Assembly: GCA_004000515.1 (NCBI GenBank)
Contig: CP034537.1
Coordinates: 7,213,501 to 7,277,500 of the forward strand
DNA length: 64,000 bases
DNA from: Pseudomonas poae
GTDB taxonomy: Bacteria > Pseudomonadota > Gammaproteobacteria > Pseudomonadales > Pseudomonadaceae
Direction of reading: 5' to 3'
The notes beneath the pieces were generated by a model. That model was given only the letters and a program-made list of their open reading frames with translations, was not told where the DNA came from and did no database searches. Each line of letters starts with the position of its first letter. Positions within the stretch are counted from its first letter, which is position 1. Below are positions 20,179 to 30,534 of this stretch, one piece after another. Made by a program: the position numbers and the translations under genes.

Positions 20179-22770
20179 ATGGCATCGCGTAAATTTGGAC
20201 TCAACTTGGTGGTCGTGTTGGCAATCGCCGCACTGTTTACCGGCTTCTGGGCGCTGATCAACCGCCCCGTCACTGCTCCCAACTGGCCTGAGCAGATCTC
20301 CGGTTTTTCCTACTCGCCGTTCCAACAAGGCCAGTTCCCACAGAAAGACCAATACCCCACCGACGATCAGATGCGCCGTGACCTTGAGATCATGAGCAAG
20401 CTGACGGACAACATCCGTACCTACTCGGTCGACGGCACGCTGGGAGACATCCCCAAGCTGGCGGAAGAGTTCGGCCTGCGGGTAACCCTGGGTATCTGGA
20501 TCAGCCCGGACCTGGAACGCAACGAGCGTGAAATCCAGCGCGCCATCGAGATCGCCAACAGCTCGCGCAGCGTAGTGCGGGTGGTGGTCGGCAACGAAGC
20601 CTTGTTCCGTGAGGAAATCACCCCAGAAGCACTGATCGTGCTGCTGGACCGCGTACGCGCCGCAGTGAAAGTGCCGGTGACAACGTCCGAGCAATGGCAC
20701 ATCTGGGAAAAGAACCCGCAACTGGCCAAGCACGTCGACCTGATCGCCGCGCACATCCTGCCGTTCTGGGAATACATTCCGATGGACAAGGCCGGCCAGT
20801 ACGTACTCGACCGCGCGAAAGACCTGAAGAAACTGTTCCCGAAAAAGCCACTGTTGCTGTCGGAAGTTGGCTGGCCGAGCAACGGCCGCATGCGTGGTGG
20901 CAATGAAACGTCCCCGGCCGACCAGGCGATTTACCTGCGTACGCTGGTGAACAAGCTGAACCGCCAGGGCTACAACTATTTCGTGATCGAGGCCTTCGAT
21001 CAGCCGTGGAAAGTCAGCGACGAAGGCTCCGCCGGCGCTTACTGGGGTGTGTACAACGCGGCGCGCCAGCAGAAATTCAACTTTGAAGGGCCGGTGGTCG
21101 CGATTCCGCAATGGCGCGTACTGGCCATCGGTTCGGTGGTGCTCGCGCTGCTGTCCCTGACCCTGCTGATGATCGACGGCTCGGCCCTGCGCCAGCGTGG
21201 CCGCACGTTCCTGACGTTTATCGCGTTCCTGTGCGGGTCGGTGCTGGTGTGGATTGGCTACGACTACAGCCAGCAATACAGCACGTGGTTCAGTGTCACC
21301 GTGGGCATTCTTCTGGCCCTCGGCGCACTCGGCGTGTTTATCGTGCTGCTGACCGAGGCCCATGAACTGGCAGAAGCGGTATGGACCCACAAGCGTCGGC
21401 GTGAATTCCTGCCAGTCGAAGGTGATTCGGACTACCGCCCGAAAGTGTCGATCCACGTGCCGTGCTACAACGAGCCGCCGGAGATGGTCAAACAGACCCT
21501 CGACGCCCTGGCAGCGCTGGACTACCCGGACTACGAAGTCCTGATCATCGACAACAACACCAAGGACCCTGCTGTATGGGAACCGGTGCGCGACTACTGC
21601 GAGACCCTGGGCCCGCGCTTCAAGTTCTTCCACGTCGCGCCCCTGGCCGGCTTCAAGGGCGGCGCCCTGAACTACCTGATCCCGCACACCGCCACGGACG
21701 CCGAAGTGATCGCGGTAATCGACTCGGATTACTGCGTGTCGCCGAACTGGCTCAAGCACATGGTGCCGCACTTCGCCGACCCGAAAATCGCCGTGGTGCA
21801 GTCGCCGCAGGACTACCGCGACCAGAACGAAAGCACCTTCAAGAAGCTCTGCTATGCGGAATACAAGGGTTTCTTCCATATCGGCATGGTCACCCGCAAC
21901 GACCGTGACGCGATCATCCAGCACGGCACCATGACCATGACCCGTCGCTCGGTGCTCGAAGAGCTGGGCTGGGCCGATTGGTGTATCTGTGAAGACGCCG
22001 AGTTGGGCCTACGGGTATTTGAGAAAGGTCTGTCGGCGGCGTATTACCACGACAGCTACGGCAAGGGCTTGATGCCGGATACCTTTATCGACTTCAAGAA
22101 ACAGCGTTTCCGTTGGGCGTACGGTGCGATCCAGATCATCAAGCGTCACACCGCAAGCCTTTTGCGCGGCAAGGACACCGAGCTGACCCGTGGCCAGCGC
22201 TATCACTTCCTCGCGGGCTGGTTGCCGTGGGTGGCGGACGGCATGAACATCTTCTTCACCGTGGGCGCCCTGTTGTGGTCGGCGGCGATGATCATCGTGC
22301 CAACACGGGTTGACCCGCCGCTGCTGATTTTCGCGATCCCGCCATTGGCGCTGTTCGTGTTCAAGGTGGGCAAGATCATCTTCCTGTACCGTCGCGCGGT
22401 TGGCGTGAATCTAAAAGATGCGTTCTGCGCGGCCTTGGCCGGTTTGGCGTTGTCTCACACCATCGCCAAAGCAGTGCTGTATGGCTTCTTCACCACCAGT
22501 ATTCCGTTCTTTCGTACACCGAAAAACGCGGATAACCACGGCTTCTGGGTAGCCATCTCCGAAGCCCGCGAAGAAATGTTCATCATGCTGCTGTTGTGGG
22601 GCGCTGCGCTGGGGATCTACCTCGTGCAGGGCCTGCCGAGCAATGACATCCGCTTCTGGGTGGTGATGCTGCTGGTGCAGTCGCTGCCGTATGTGGCGGC
22701 GTTGATCATGGCGTTCCTGTCGTCGCTGCCAAAACCTGCGGCTGAGCCAGAGCCCGCACCCGCTGCGTAA
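20179..22770 (+). CDS. ndvB: NdvB-type beta-(1,3)-glucan enzyme: GH17 domain fused to GT2 glycosyltransferase
   Basis: Two-domain membrane enzyme of about 863 residues. After an N-terminal membrane anchor comes a GH17-like domain (residues ~40-310) with the candidate acid/base Glu in VVGNEALF and nucleophile Glu in [12 protein letters not shown] membrane segment follows, then a GT2 domain with [10 protein letters not shown], the DSD of [10 protein letters not shown], the acidic [14 protein letters not shown] and [12 protein letters not shown] (QxxRW), then several C-terminal helices. This matches Pseudomonas NdvB proteins that build periplasmic glucans linked to osmoprotection and biofilm drug tolerance. 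The start at 20179 gives a proper N-terminal anchor; in-frame starts upstream do not. The exact glucan product is inferred from the family. Confidence 0.85.
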   Translation: MASRKFGLNLVVVLAIAALFTGFWALINRPVTAPNWPEQISGFSYSPFQQGQFPQKDQYPTDDQMRRDLEIMSKLTDNIRTYSVDGTLGDIPKLAEEFGLRVTLGIWISPDLERNEREIQRAIEIANSSRSVVRVVVGNEALFREEITPEALIVLLDRVRAAVKVPVTTSEQWHIWEKNPQLAKHVDLIAAHILPFWEYIPMDKAGQYVLDRAKDLKKLFPKKPLLLSEVGWPSNGRMRGGNETSPADQAIYLRTLVNKLNRQGYNYFVIEAFDQPWKVSDEGSAGAYWGVYNAARQQKFNFEGPVVAIPQWRVLAIGSVVLALLSLTLLMIDGSALRQRGRTFLTFIAFLCGSVLVWIGYDYSQQYSTWFSVTVGILLALGALGVFIVLLTEAHELAEAVWTHKRRREFLPVEGDSDYRPKVSIHVPCYNEPPEMVKQTLDALAALDYPDYEVLIIDNNTKDPAVWEPVRDYCETLGPRFKFFHVAPLAGFKGGALNYLIPHTATDAEVIAVIDSDYCVSPNWLKHMVPHFADPKIAVVQSPQDYRDQNESTFKKLCYAEYKGFFHIGMVTRNDRDAIIQHGTMTMTRRSVLEELGWADWCICEDAELGLRVFEKGLSAAYYHDSYGKGLMPDTFIDFKKQRFRWAYGAIQIIKRHTASLLRGKDTELTRGQRYHFLAGWLPWVADGMNIFFTVGALLWSAAMIIVPTRVDPPLLIFAIPPLALFVFKVGKIIFLYRRAVGVNLKDAFCAALAGLALSHTIAKAVLYGFFTTSIPFFRTPKNADNHGFWVAISEAREEMFIMLLLWGAALGIYLVQGLPSNDIRFWVVMLLVQSLPYVAALIMAFLSSLPKPAAEPEPAPAA

Positions 22771-22788
22771 AAACTTGCGCAATGCACT

Positions 22789-22814
22789 AAACGGCGGCCT
22801 CTGGTCGCCGTTTT
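22789..22814 (+). terminator. Terminator after ndvB
   Basis: AAACGGCG and CGCCGTTTT form an 8-bp stem around a 9-nt loop and end in a T run, 20 bp past the ndvB stop. Confidence 0.75.
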
Positions 22815-22879
22815 GCTATAAGATAACGGCCGTTTTGTGCGCCTTGCCTGCTCATCTTATAAAGCTGTGGAGTTTCCCC

Positions 22880-24031
22880 ATGACGGCCCATGCCGACCTT
22901 TCGCCGACCCTTCAACTTGCCATCGACCTGATCCGTCGCCCCTCCGTGACGCCGATCGACGCCGATTGCCAGAAGCTGATGATGCAGCGCCTGGGCGACG
23001 CCGGTTTTGCGCTTGAGCCGATGCGCATTGAAGACGTGGATAACTTCTGGGCCACCCACGGCAAGCACGACGGCCCGGTGCTGTGCTTTGCCGGCCACAC
23101 CGATGTGGTACCGACTGGCCCGGTGCAGGCCTGGCAGAACGACCCGTTCGACGCGCTGATCGACGAAAACGGCATGCTCTGTGGGCGTGGCGCGGCCGAC
23201 ATGAAAGGCAGCCTGGCCGCGATGCTGGTGGCTTCTGAGCGTTTCGTCGCCGACTACCCGGACCACAAAGGCTCGGTGGCCTTCCTGATCACCAGCGATG
23301 AAGAAGGCCCGGCGCACCACGGCACCAAAGCCGTGATCGAACGCCTGGCCGCCCGCAAGGAGCGCCTGGACTGGTGCATTGTCGGCGAACCATCGAGCAC
23401 TACATTGGTAGGCGATGTGGTCAAGAATGGTCGTCGTGGCTCCCTCGGCGCCACCTTGACCGTACGCGGTGTGCAGGGCCACGTGGCCTACCCGCACTTG
23501 GCGAAGAACCCGATCCACCTGGCCGCACCGGCCCTGGCGGAACTGGCTGCCGAGCATTGGGATGATGGCAACGCCTTCTTCCCGCCCACCAGCTTCCAGA
23601 TCTCCAACCTGAACTCCGGCACCGGCGCCACCAACGTGATCCCCGGTGACCTGACGGCCGTGTTCAACTTTCGCTTCTCCACCGAGTCCACCGTCGAAGG
23701 CCTGCAGCAACGTGTAGCGGCAATCCTCGACAAGCACGGCCTGGACTGGCACGTGGAGTGGGCACTATCGGGCCTGCCGTTCCTCACCGAACCGGGCGCG
23801 TTGCTGGATGCGGTATCCGCGAGCATCAAGGCAATCACCGGGCGTGAAACCAAGGCGTCCACCAGCGGCGGTACGTCGGATGGGCGTTTCATCGCCACCC
23901 TCGGTACCCAGGTGGTCGAATTGGGCCCGGTCAACGCGACGATTCACCAAGTGAATGAGCGCATCCTGGCCAGTGACCTCGATGTGCTGACCGAAATCTA
24001 CTACCAAACCCTGATCAAGTTGCTCGCCTGA
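22880..24031 (+). CDS. dapE: Succinyl-diaminopimelate desuccinylase
   Basis: M20 metallopeptidase-family enzyme that hydrolyses N-succinyl-LL-diaminopimelate, the step after DapC. Metal-binding and catalytic motifs are [39 protein letters not shown] and the closing ATIHQVNE. The ATG at 22880 gives the family N-terminus [18 protein letters not shown]; a long upstream in-frame extension is not supported. Length 383 residues, intact. Its stop shares a base with the rlmA start (TGATG). Confidence 0.96.
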   Translation: MTAHADLSPTLQLAIDLIRRPSVTPIDADCQKLMMQRLGDAGFALEPMRIEDVDNFWATHGKHDGPVLCFAGHTDVVPTGPVQAWQNDPFDALIDENGMLCGRGAADMKGSLAAMLVASERFVADYPDHKGSVAFLITSDEEGPAHHGTKAVIERLAARKERLDWCIVGEPSSTTLVGDVVKNGRRGSLGATLTVRGVQGHVAYPHLAKNPIHLAAPALAELAAEHWDDGNAFFPPTSFQISNLNSGTGATNVIPGDLTAVFNFRFSTESTVEGLQQRVAAILDKHGLDWHVEWALSGLPFLTEPGALLDAVSASIKAITGRETKASTSGGTSDGRFIATLGTQVVELGPVNATIHQVNERILASDLDVLTEIYYQTLIKLLA

Positions 24032-24839
24032 TGCTCGCTTGCCCCATTTGCAGCGCCCCGCTCAACGCGGTGGACAATGGCGTGGCGTGCCCGGCCGGGC
24101 ACCGTTTCGACCGCGCGCGCCAGGGTTACCTGAACCTGTTGCCGGTGCAGCACAAGAATAGCCGCGACCCCGGCGACAACCTCGCCATGGTCGAGGCTCG
24201 CCGCGACTTCCTCAACGCCGGGCATTACGCGCCGGTGGCCAAGCGCCTGGCCGAATTGGCCGCTGAACGCGCTCCACAGCGCTGGGTGGACATCGGTTGT
24301 GGCGAGGGCTACTACACCGCGCAAATCGCCGATGCCTTGCCCCACGCCGATGGCTACGCACTGGATATTTCCAAGGAAGCGGTCAAGCGCGCGTGCAAGC
24401 GCAACCCCATCTGACTTGGTTGATCGCCAGCATGGCCCGCGTGCCGTTGGCCGACGCCAGTTGCCAGTTCCTGGCCAGTGTCTTCAGCCCTCTGGACTGG
24501 GAAGAGGCCAAACGCCTGCTCAGCCCTGGCGGCGGTTTGATGAAGGTCGGTCCCACCAGCGGCCACCTGATGGAATTGCGCGAGCGCCTGTACGACGAAG
24601 TGCGTGAGTACACTGACGACAAGCACCTGGCCCTGGTGCCAGAGGGCATGAGCCTTGCGCACAGCGAAACCCTGGAGTTCACGCTGAGCCTGGCCGAGCC
24701 CCAGGACCGCGCCAACCTGCTGGCCATGACGCCCCACGGCTGGCGTGCCAGCGCCGAGCGTCGCACCCAAGTGATCGAGGCGGCCGAGCCGCTGCTGGTC
24801 ACCGTGTCGATGCGCTACGACTATTTCGTGCTTCAATAA
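24031..24839 (+). CDS. rlmA: 23S rRNA (guanine-N1)-methyltransferase RlmA (one apparent frame break)
   Basis: SAM-dependent methyltransferase that modifies a guanine in the helix-35 region of 23S rRNA. The N-terminal four-cysteine-type zinc part (LACPICSAPLN ... VACPAGHRFDRARQGYLNLL) and the SAM motif WVDIGCGEGYYTAQIA are clear. A C4 run at 24404-24407 is one base short; restoring it joins CKRNP to HLTWLIASMARVPLADAS and gives 269 residues. It is coupled to dapE by overlap. The position modified (G745-type) is inferred from the family. Confidence 0.88.
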
Positions 24840-24888
24840 CCGACTTTTCCGCGAATGGATTTTTAAAATCCCGCAACGAGGAACATCC

Positions 24889-25266
24889 ATGCGCCAACCC
24901 GATATCGAGATTTACCTGAAGGACGCCGACGTCGACCACCGAGCCATCGCCGCCTGGCTGGGCGCCGCCCTGGGCCCGTGTACCGACTGGGTCCAGAAGG
25001 GCCAAACCTACAAGTGCAAGGCCGGCAACGTGCCCGTGACCTGGCTGCCGAAAGCCGTAGGCAAATGGAACAGCCTATACCTGGAAAGCGACCAGACCCC
25101 GTGGGACGACGACATCGCCTGCGCCCGCGCTGCGTTTGCCGCACTGAACGTCGAAGTGCGTTGCGCGCCGGGCACGTGGGTTGAAGAGGAAGGTGAAGAA
25201 AGCGCCGACACCTGGATTCGGATCAGCGAAGACGGTGAAGAACAGATCACCTGGAAAACTGCCTGA
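24889..25266 (+). CDS. Conserved hypothetical protein, small acidic
   Basis: A 125-residue acidic protein preceded by a good AACGAGGAA ribosome site. It has no signal peptide or membrane segment, and no domain I recognise. Tryptophan-rich segments (DWVQKGQTYKCKAGNVPVTW, GKWNSLYLESDQTPWDDD) and an acidic C-terminus (EEEGEES) stand out. It follows rlmA by about 50 bp and may be co-transcribed. Codon use matches the core genome, so it looks like a genuine housekeeping-type gene of unknown role. Confidence 0.75.
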   Translation: MRQPDIEIYLKDADVDHRAIAAWLGAALGPCTDWVQKGQTYKCKAGNVPVTWLPKAVGKWNSLYLESDQTPWDDDIACARAAFAALNVEVRCAPGTWVEEEGEESADTWIRISEDGEEQITWKTA

Positions 25267-25289
25267 TTTAAAGCTGCAAATACAATCAA

Positions 25290-25375
25290 TGTGGGAGCTG
25301 GCTTGCCTGCGATGCAAACACCTCGGTCTATCAGCAAGACCACAGTGATGCTATCGCAGGCAAGCCAGCTCCCAC
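25290..25375. repeat. REPIN (paired inverted REP sequences)
   Basis: Inverted arms at 25290-25313 and 25352-25375 (GTGGGAGCTGGCTTGCCTGC and its complement) flank a variable core. It lies between the convergent hypothetical gene and the cold-shock gene. Confidence 0.88.
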
Positions 25376-25411
25376 AGTTGATTGGGTTACCAGAACAGCA
25401 TTGGGTCAGCC

Positions 25412-25621
25412 TTACAATCCCACCACATCCTCCGCCTGCAACCCCTTCTCGCCGGTCACCACGGCGTATTCCACCTGCTGGCCCTCGGCCAGGGAGCGGT
25501 GGCCTTCACCACGAATGGCGCGGTAGTGCACAAACACATCCTTGCCGTCTTCGCGCTGAATGAACCCATAACCCTTTGCATCGTTGAACCACTTCACGTT
25601 GCCTGTTTCGCGCGTTGCCAT
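25412..25621 (-). CDS. Cold-shock domain protein
   Basis: A 69-residue single cold-shock domain that binds single-stranded nucleic acid as an RNA chaperone. The RNP1 motif KGYGFIQ and RNP2 motif DVFVHY are both present. The start at 25621 ([17 protein letters not shown]) is the family start; codons further upstream are not conserved. Whether it is cold-induced or constitutive cannot be told. It is divergent from plsB. Confidence 0.93.
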   Translation of the reverse strand: MATRETGNVKWFNDAKGYGFIQREDGKDVFVHYRAIRGEGHRSLAEGQQVEYAVVTGEKGLQAEDVVGL

Positions 25622-25801
25622 TTGTCTTACTCCCACTTGCATTTTTATTGTTGAGTGCCGCATTGAACTGCCGAGTATAAGACAGGCTCAAAAACGATCA
25701 ACTCAAGTTTACATCGCTGCTTTTTTGCCGATTTTCGGCGAATACGGCACACTACCGGCCCGAGCACCTGCTCGGTTTTAACCACTTGAAGCAGCACGCC
25801 T

Positions 25802-28303
25802 ATGACCCGCTCCCCGTTCCGCCGTCTGGTGTTTGGCACCTTGCGCCGACTGTTGTACCTCTGGGTTCGCTCGGAGACGATCAACCAGTCGTCCCTTACC
25901 CTTAACCTGGACCGCAGCCGGCCGGTGTTCTACGTCCTGCAATCGCCCTCCCTTACCGAATTGGCCGTGGTCGATGCCGAGTGCACCAAAGCCGGCCTGC
26001 CACGCCCGGTGCTACCGGTATCGGTGGGCCCGCTGATGGAACCGGCGGCGTTCTTCTACCTCACGCCGGAGCCGGACTGGCTTGGCCGTCAGGACAAGCG
26101 CGGCGCGCCGCCCACCTTGACGCGCCTGGTCAATACCCTGACCGAACACGCCGAAGAGAATGCACAAATCATTCCGGTCAGCGTGTTCTGGGGGCAATCG
26201 CCCGAGAGCGAGTCCAGCCCGTGGAAACTGCTGTTTGCCGACAGCTGGGCCGTTACCGGCCGTCTGCGCCGACTGCTGAGTATCCTGATCCTCGGTCGCA
26301 AGACCCGTGTGCAATTCTCTGCGCCCATCAACCTGCGTGAATTGATCGAGCACAATAAAGGTCACGAACGCACGGTGCGCATGGCCCAACGCATCCTGCG
26401 GGTGCATTTCCGCAACCTGAAAACCGCCGTGATCGGCCCCGACCTGTCTCACCGCCGCAACCTGGTGAAGGGCTTGGTCAACATGCCACTGGTGCGCCAG
26501 GCCATTGCCGATGAGGCCGAACGGGAAAAAATCAGCCCGGCAAAGGCCAAGGCCCAGGCCCTGCGCTATGGCAACGAGATCGCCTCGGACTACACCTACA
26601 CCGCGATCCGCTTCCTCGAAGTGGTATTGAGCTGGTTCTGGAACAAGATCTACGACGGCATCAAGGTCAATAACATCGAAGGCGTTCAGAAGGTTGCCCA
26701 GGGCTACGAGGTGATCTACGTCCCCTGCCACCGCAGCCACATCGACTACCTGTTGCTGTCCTATCTGCTGTTCAAGAACGGCCTGACCCCGCCGCACATC
26801 GCCGCCGGCATCAACCTGAACATGCCGGTGATCGGCAGCCTGTTGCGCCGTGGCGGTGCGTTTTTCATGCGCCGTACCTTCAAGGGCAACCCGCTGTACA
26901 CCTCAGTGTTCAACGAATACCTGCACACCCTATTCACCAAGGGTTTCCCGGTGGAGTACTTCGTCGAGGGCGGGCGCTCGCGCACCGGGCGCATGCTGCA
27001 ACCCAAGACCGGGATGCTGGCGATCACCCTGCGCAGCTTTTTGCGCTCATCGCGCATGCCCATCGTGTTTGTGCCGGTGTACATCGGCTATGAGCGTGTG
27101 CTCGAAGGCCGCACCTACCTCGGCGAGTTGCGTGGCGCGAGCAAGAAGAAAGAGTCGATCTTCGATATTTTCAAAGTGGTCGGCGCGCTCAAGCAGCGTT
27201 TTGGCCAGGTCGCGGTCAACTTCGGCGAGCCGATCAAGCTGGCGGAGTTCCTCGACAACGAACAACCCGACTGGCGCTCCCAGGAACTGGCCCCGAACTA
27301 CAAACCGGCGTGGCTCAACGAAACCACTAACCGTCTCGGCGAGCAGGTAGCCCGCCACTTGAACGAAGCCGCTGCCGTGAACCCGGTGAACCTGGTGGCC
27401 CTGGCACTGCTGTCCACCACGCGCCTGGCCCTGGATGAACAGGCCATGGCACGCCAGTTGGACCTGTACCTGGCGCTGCTGCGCCGCGTGCCTTACTCGC
27501 CCCACACCACCTTGCCCGAAGGCGATGGCATGGCGCTGATCAAGCATGTCAAAGACATGGACCTGCTGTCGGAACAGAGCGACGCCCTCGGTAAGATTCT
27601 GTACCTGGACGAGCAGAACGCCGTCCTGATGACCTACTACCGCAACAACGTGCTGCACATCTTCGCGTTGCCTGCGTTGCTGGCGAGCTTCTTCCAGAGC
27701 AGCTCGCGGATGAGCCGCGAACAGATCCTGCGCTACACCCACGCCCTCTACCCGTATCTGCAATCGGAACTGTTTATTCGCTGGTCACTGGAGGAGTTGG
27801 ATACGGTCGTCGACCAATGGCTCGAAGCGTTTGTTGAACAGGGCCTGCTGCGCTTCGAAAATGACGTGTTCCTGCGCCCGGCGCCGAGTTCACGGCATTT
27901 TGTGCTGCTGACCCTGCTGTCCAAGAGCATTGCCCAGACCCTGCAACGCTTCTACATGGCGATCTCGCTGCTGCTCAACAGCGGCCAGAACAGCATCAGC
28001 GCCGAAGAATTGGAGGATTTGTGCACGATCATGGCCCAGCGCCTGTCGATCCTGCATGGCCTCAATGCCCCGGAGTTTTTCGACAAGAGTCTTTTCCGAC
28101 ATTTCATCCAGACCCTGCTGGAGCAAGATGTGCTGCGCCGCGATGAAGCCGGCAAATTGAGTTACCACGACATGCTCGGTGAACTGGCCGAAGGCGCCGC
28201 CAAACGCGTGTTGCCGGCGGAGATTCGTTTGTCGATCCGCCAGGTGGCGTTGCACCGCGTGGATGACACCCCGGTCGAATCTGAAGCAGTCAAACCTGAA
28301 TAA
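25802..28303 (+). CDS. plsB: Glycerol-3-phosphate 1-O-acyltransferase
   Basis: Inner-membrane enzyme that transfers a fatty acyl group to sn-glycerol-3-phosphate, the first step of phospholipid synthesis. The four acyltransferase blocks are visible: [13 protein letters not shown] (HX4D catalytic), [26 protein letters not shown] and [13 protein letters not shown]. Length is 833 residues, normal for PlsB, intact. The start at 25802 gives [21 protein letters not shown], typical of the family. A GC-rich hairpin follows the stop. Confidence 0.96.
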   Translation: MTRSPFRRLVFGTLRRLLYLWVRSETINQSSLTLNLDRSRPVFYVLQSPSLTELAVVDAECTKAGLPRPVLPVSVGPLMEPAAFFYLTPEPDWLGRQDKRGAPPTLTRLVNTLTEHAEENAQIIPVSVFWGQSPESESSPWKLLFADSWAVTGRLRRLLSILILGRKTRVQFSAPINLRELIEHNKGHERTVRMAQRILRVHFRNLKTAVIGPDLSHRRNLVKGLVNMPLVRQAIADEAEREKISPAKAKAQALRYGNEIASDYTYTAIRFLEVVLSWFWNKIYDGIKVNNIEGVQKVAQGYEVIYVPCHRSHIDYLLLSYLLFKNGLTPPHIAAGINLNMPVIGSLLRRGGAFFMRRTFKGNPLYTSVFNEYLHTLFTKGFPVEYFVEGGRSRTGRMLQPKTGMLAITLRSFLRSSRMPIVFVPVYIGYERVLEGRTYLGELRGASKKKESIFDIFKVVGALKQRFGQVAVNFGEPIKLAEFLDNEQPDWRSQELAPNYKPAWLNETTNRLGEQVARHLNEAAAVNPVNLVALALLSTTRLALDEQAMARQLDLYLALLRRVPYSPHTTLPEGDGMALIKHVKDMDLLSEQSDALGKILYLDEQNAVLMTYYRNNVLHIFALPALLASFFQSSSRMSREQILRYTHALYPYLQSELFIRWSLEELDTVVDQWLEAFVEQGLLRFENDVFLRPAPSSRHFVLLTLLSKSIAQTLQRFYMAISLLLNSGQNSISAEELEDLCTIMAQRLSILHGLNAPEFFDKSLFRHFIQTLLEQDVLRRDEAGKLSYHDMLGELAEGAAKRVLPAEIRLSIRQVALHRVDDTPVESEAVKPE

Positions 28304-28321
28304 AGCCGCTAGATTGAATAA

Positions 28322-28348
28322 GGCGCCGGGCGGTTTCCGGCGCCGTTT
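28322..28348 (+). terminator. Hairpin after plsB, possible terminator
   Basis: GGCGCCGG and CCGGCGCC form a perfect 8-bp GC stem around a 7-nt loop, followed by GTTTAC. The T run is short, so it may only attenuate read-through into the next gene, whose ribosome site begins right after it. Confidence 0.5.
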
Positions 28349-28363
28349 ACAAGGAGCTAGACC

Positions 28364-28764
28364 ATGAAAAGATCATCCTCCTGGGCCTCACCGCCCTGCT
28401 CGGAGCCTGCCAATCCATGACGCCCGCACCCAAGGCCAGCCTCGACGGCGAAGTGTTTTACCTGCAACGCATCGCCTTGCCGCCGACCGCCACCTTGAGC
28501 GTCAGCCTGCAAGATGTCTCCCTGGCCGACGCACCGGCGGTGACCCTGGCTGAACAGAAAGGCCCGGTAAAAGGCCAGGTGCCGCTGCCCTTCCACTTGA
28601 GCTACGACCCGGCACAGGTCAAGCCCGGCCACAGCTACTCGGTGAGCGCTCGCATCGAACTGGATGGCAAGCTACTGTTTATTACCACCGAACGGCACTC
28701 TGTGCAGCTCAACGGCCAGGACCCACAGCCGCTGCGCCTGCGCGTAGATGCTGTGCCTCACTGA
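28364..28764 (+). CDS. YbaY-like (type III secretion chaperonin-like) lipoprotein, one apparent frame break
   Basis: Small outer-membrane-type lipoprotein. From the ATG at 28364, after an AAGGAG site, the A4 run at 28367-28370 needs one more A to read MKKIILLGLTALLGACQSM, a clear lipoprotein signal with lipobox LGAC. The rest is the YbaY/META-like beta-sandwich with FYLQRIALPPTATLSVSLQDVS. Restored length is 133 residues. As printed, only the part from 28417 is open, lacking the signal. It lies between plsB and a DUF4197 gene as in P. aeruginosa. Role unknown. Confidence 0.85.
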
Positions 28765-28803
28765 TAGCCTCCAGAACATAAGCCCTATCAAAAGGAAGCG
28801 CCA

Positions 28804-29493
28804 ATGCTCCGTAACTCCCTTCGCCTTACCGCCCTGTGTGCCGGCCTGCTGTTCGGTGCCAACGCCATGGCCCTGGACCTCGGCAGCTTGTCCCAGGGCG
28901 ACGCCAGTGGCGGCCTCAAGGACGCACTGACCCAAGGCGCTCAGATCGCCGTGAAACAACTGGGCGTACCCGGCGGTTTCAGCAACAACCCCGAAGTGAA
29001 GATCGGCCTGCCCGGCAAGCTGGGCAAAGTCGCCGACAAGCTGAAAATGTTCGGCATGGGCGACCAGGTCACGCAGCTGGAAACCAGCATGAACAAGGCC
29101 GCTGAAACCGCCGTGACCCAGGCCCAGCCGATCCTGGTGAACGCCGTGAAAAACATGAGTGTGACCGACGCCAAGGGCATCCTCACCGGCGGCCAGGATT
29201 CAGCCACCCAGTACCTGAACAAAAGCAGCCGCGAAGAAATCCGCGCCAAGTTCTTGCCTATCGTCAAAGCCGCCACCGACAAAGTCGGCGTGGCCCAGCA
29301 ATACAACGCCTTGGCCGGCAAGGCTGCGGCCTTTGGCGCGGTGGACGCCAAAAGCGCCAACGTCGAGAACTACGTGACCGAACAAGCGCTGGACGGCCTG
29401 TTCAAGATGATCGCGCAGCAAGAAGAAACCATTCGCAAGAACCCGGCGGCTGCGGCTACCAGTTTGGCGAAGAAGGTGTTTGGGGCGTTGTAA
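28804..29493 (+). CDS. DUF4197 periplasmic protein
   Basis: A 229-residue secreted protein: signal peptide MLRNSLRLTALCAGLLFGANAMA, then the DUF4197 region (LSQGDASGGLKDALTQGAQIAVKQLG, ILTGGQDSATQYL). An AAGGAAG site precedes the ATG. Family function is unknown. It is predicted helical and soluble in the periplasm. Intact. A stem-loop follows the stop. Confidence 0.85.
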   Translation: MLRNSLRLTALCAGLLFGANAMALDLGSLSQGDASGGLKDALTQGAQIAVKQLGVPGGFSNNPEVKIGLPGKLGKVADKLKMFGMGDQVTQLETSMNKAAETAVTQAQPILVNAVKNMSVTDAKGILTGGQDSATQYLNKSSREEIRAKFLPIVKAATDKVGVAQQYNALAGKAAAFGAVDAKSANVENYVTEQALDGLFKMIAQQEETIRKNPAAAATSLAKKVFGAL

Positions 29494-29939
29494 GCCTTGG
29501 ACGGATCGCTCCCTGCAATAGGGAGCGATCTCATGCCGTACCCTCCCTCGAGAGCGAACGCACCCCTCCCCTATCCTTGGGCAGTGTCCAGACTGATAGT
29601 GCGTATCGTGATCGTACTGAACTCAATCCTCTTGGCTTGTTGGCGCGATTCCTCTGAACAGGGCTTCGCTGGGCAGGTAGGCTTCGGCGGTTTTTCTGGG
29701 CTAGGGGGCAGTCTGGTTCTTGTGGTTTTGGCACAACATTGACCATCTTGCTTATTAAGGAAACAAGGCACATAGGGAAACCCTTCTATCAAAAAAAGAT
29801 GAGTCCAATGACCGATGCCAACAATGATCGGCAGCGAAAACTGATACCTGTAAACAGGTAGTCCCTGAGTGGAAGGTACCCGGAAAGCGTTCCCGGAACC
29901 TGTCATCTATTTCGATAATCGGTGCAACAGGGAGCGATC
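29494..29939. other. 446-bp gap without a convincing gene, bounded by a direct repeat
   Basis: Between the DUF4197 stop and the lysE stop I see no real gene. The stretch begins with an 11-bp stem-loop (29504-29530). A near-copy of 29515-29542 recurs at 29924-29952, the second copy covering the end of lysE, so about 400 bp looks inserted. Inside are short palindromes such as ACCTGT-AA-ACAGGT near 29850. Short open frames on both strands have no ribosome site. Confidence 0.5.
29504..29530. terminator. Stem-loop between DUF4197 gene and lysE, possible bidirectional terminator
   Basis: GATCGCTCCCT and AGGGAGCGATC pair perfectly over 11 bp around a GCAAT loop. There is no T run on either side, so termination is only a guess. 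Confidence 0.4.
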
Positions 29940-30532
29940 CTAGTGCAGTACCGACTCCGCCAACCGCCCCACCATCAGCGTGGCAAAGCAGCCAATCGCA
30001 ATCGAGGTCGCACGGTTGATTTTCAATGGCGTGAGCCATGCCTTTTGAATCCCTTCAAAGCGACTGCCCAGCACAATCCACGCCGCCCCTACTGGAATCA
30101 CCACCAGCGCCAGCGTGACCATGAACCCGGCATAGCCTGGTAGCGTGGCAAAGGTGCCAACCGGTGCAATGAACGACACGATCAGCAGTCCCTTGGGATT
30201 CATCACCGTCAGCCAGAAGAAGTACAGCCCGGAGAAACGGTCGGAACCGGGGTTGATGACGCTGTTCTTACGCTGCCAAAGCTTGTAGGAGACATACAGC
30301 AAGTAGCAGGCCGCCGCCAACTGCGTGGCCTTCAGCGCCCACGGCGAATACGCCGCCAGGTACAACAACGCCACCCCCATAGCGAGACTTGCAGTAGATA
30401 AGCCAGGCACTCGGTCAACGCCAGCGTCCAGGAGGCCCGAAAACCAAACAACACCCCCGCGCGAAACAGCAGGGTGTTGGTCGGACCTGGGGCAAGCAAC
30501 AACAACATCAAGGCTGAAACAGTAGCCAACAT
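29940..30532 (-). CDS. LysE/RhtB-family amino-acid exporter (one apparent frame break)
   Basis: Small inner-membrane exporter of the LysE superfamily with about six hydrophobic segments. The N-terminal part (MLATVSALMLLLLAPGPTNTLLF) carries the family PGP motif; the C-terminal part has YFFWLTVMNPKGLL. The frame breaks near 30383, where a missing G in TCG[G]CTATG would join LAYLLQVS to AMGVALLYLAAY. Restored length is 197 residues. The ATG is two bases after the mexK stop, so it may be the last gene of the mexJK transcript. Substrate unknown. Confidence 0.82.
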
Positions 30533-30534
30533 GA

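Noticed and set aside
20092..21924. 610-codon open frame antisense to ndvB
   Set aside because: Low-complexity His/Arg/Val composition typical of a shadow of a GC-rich gene; ndvB on the other strand is certain.
29571..29906. 111-codon minus-strand frame in the 29.5-29.9 kb gap
   Set aside because: No ribosome site, no recognised domain, biased composition; the repeat structure better explains the segment.
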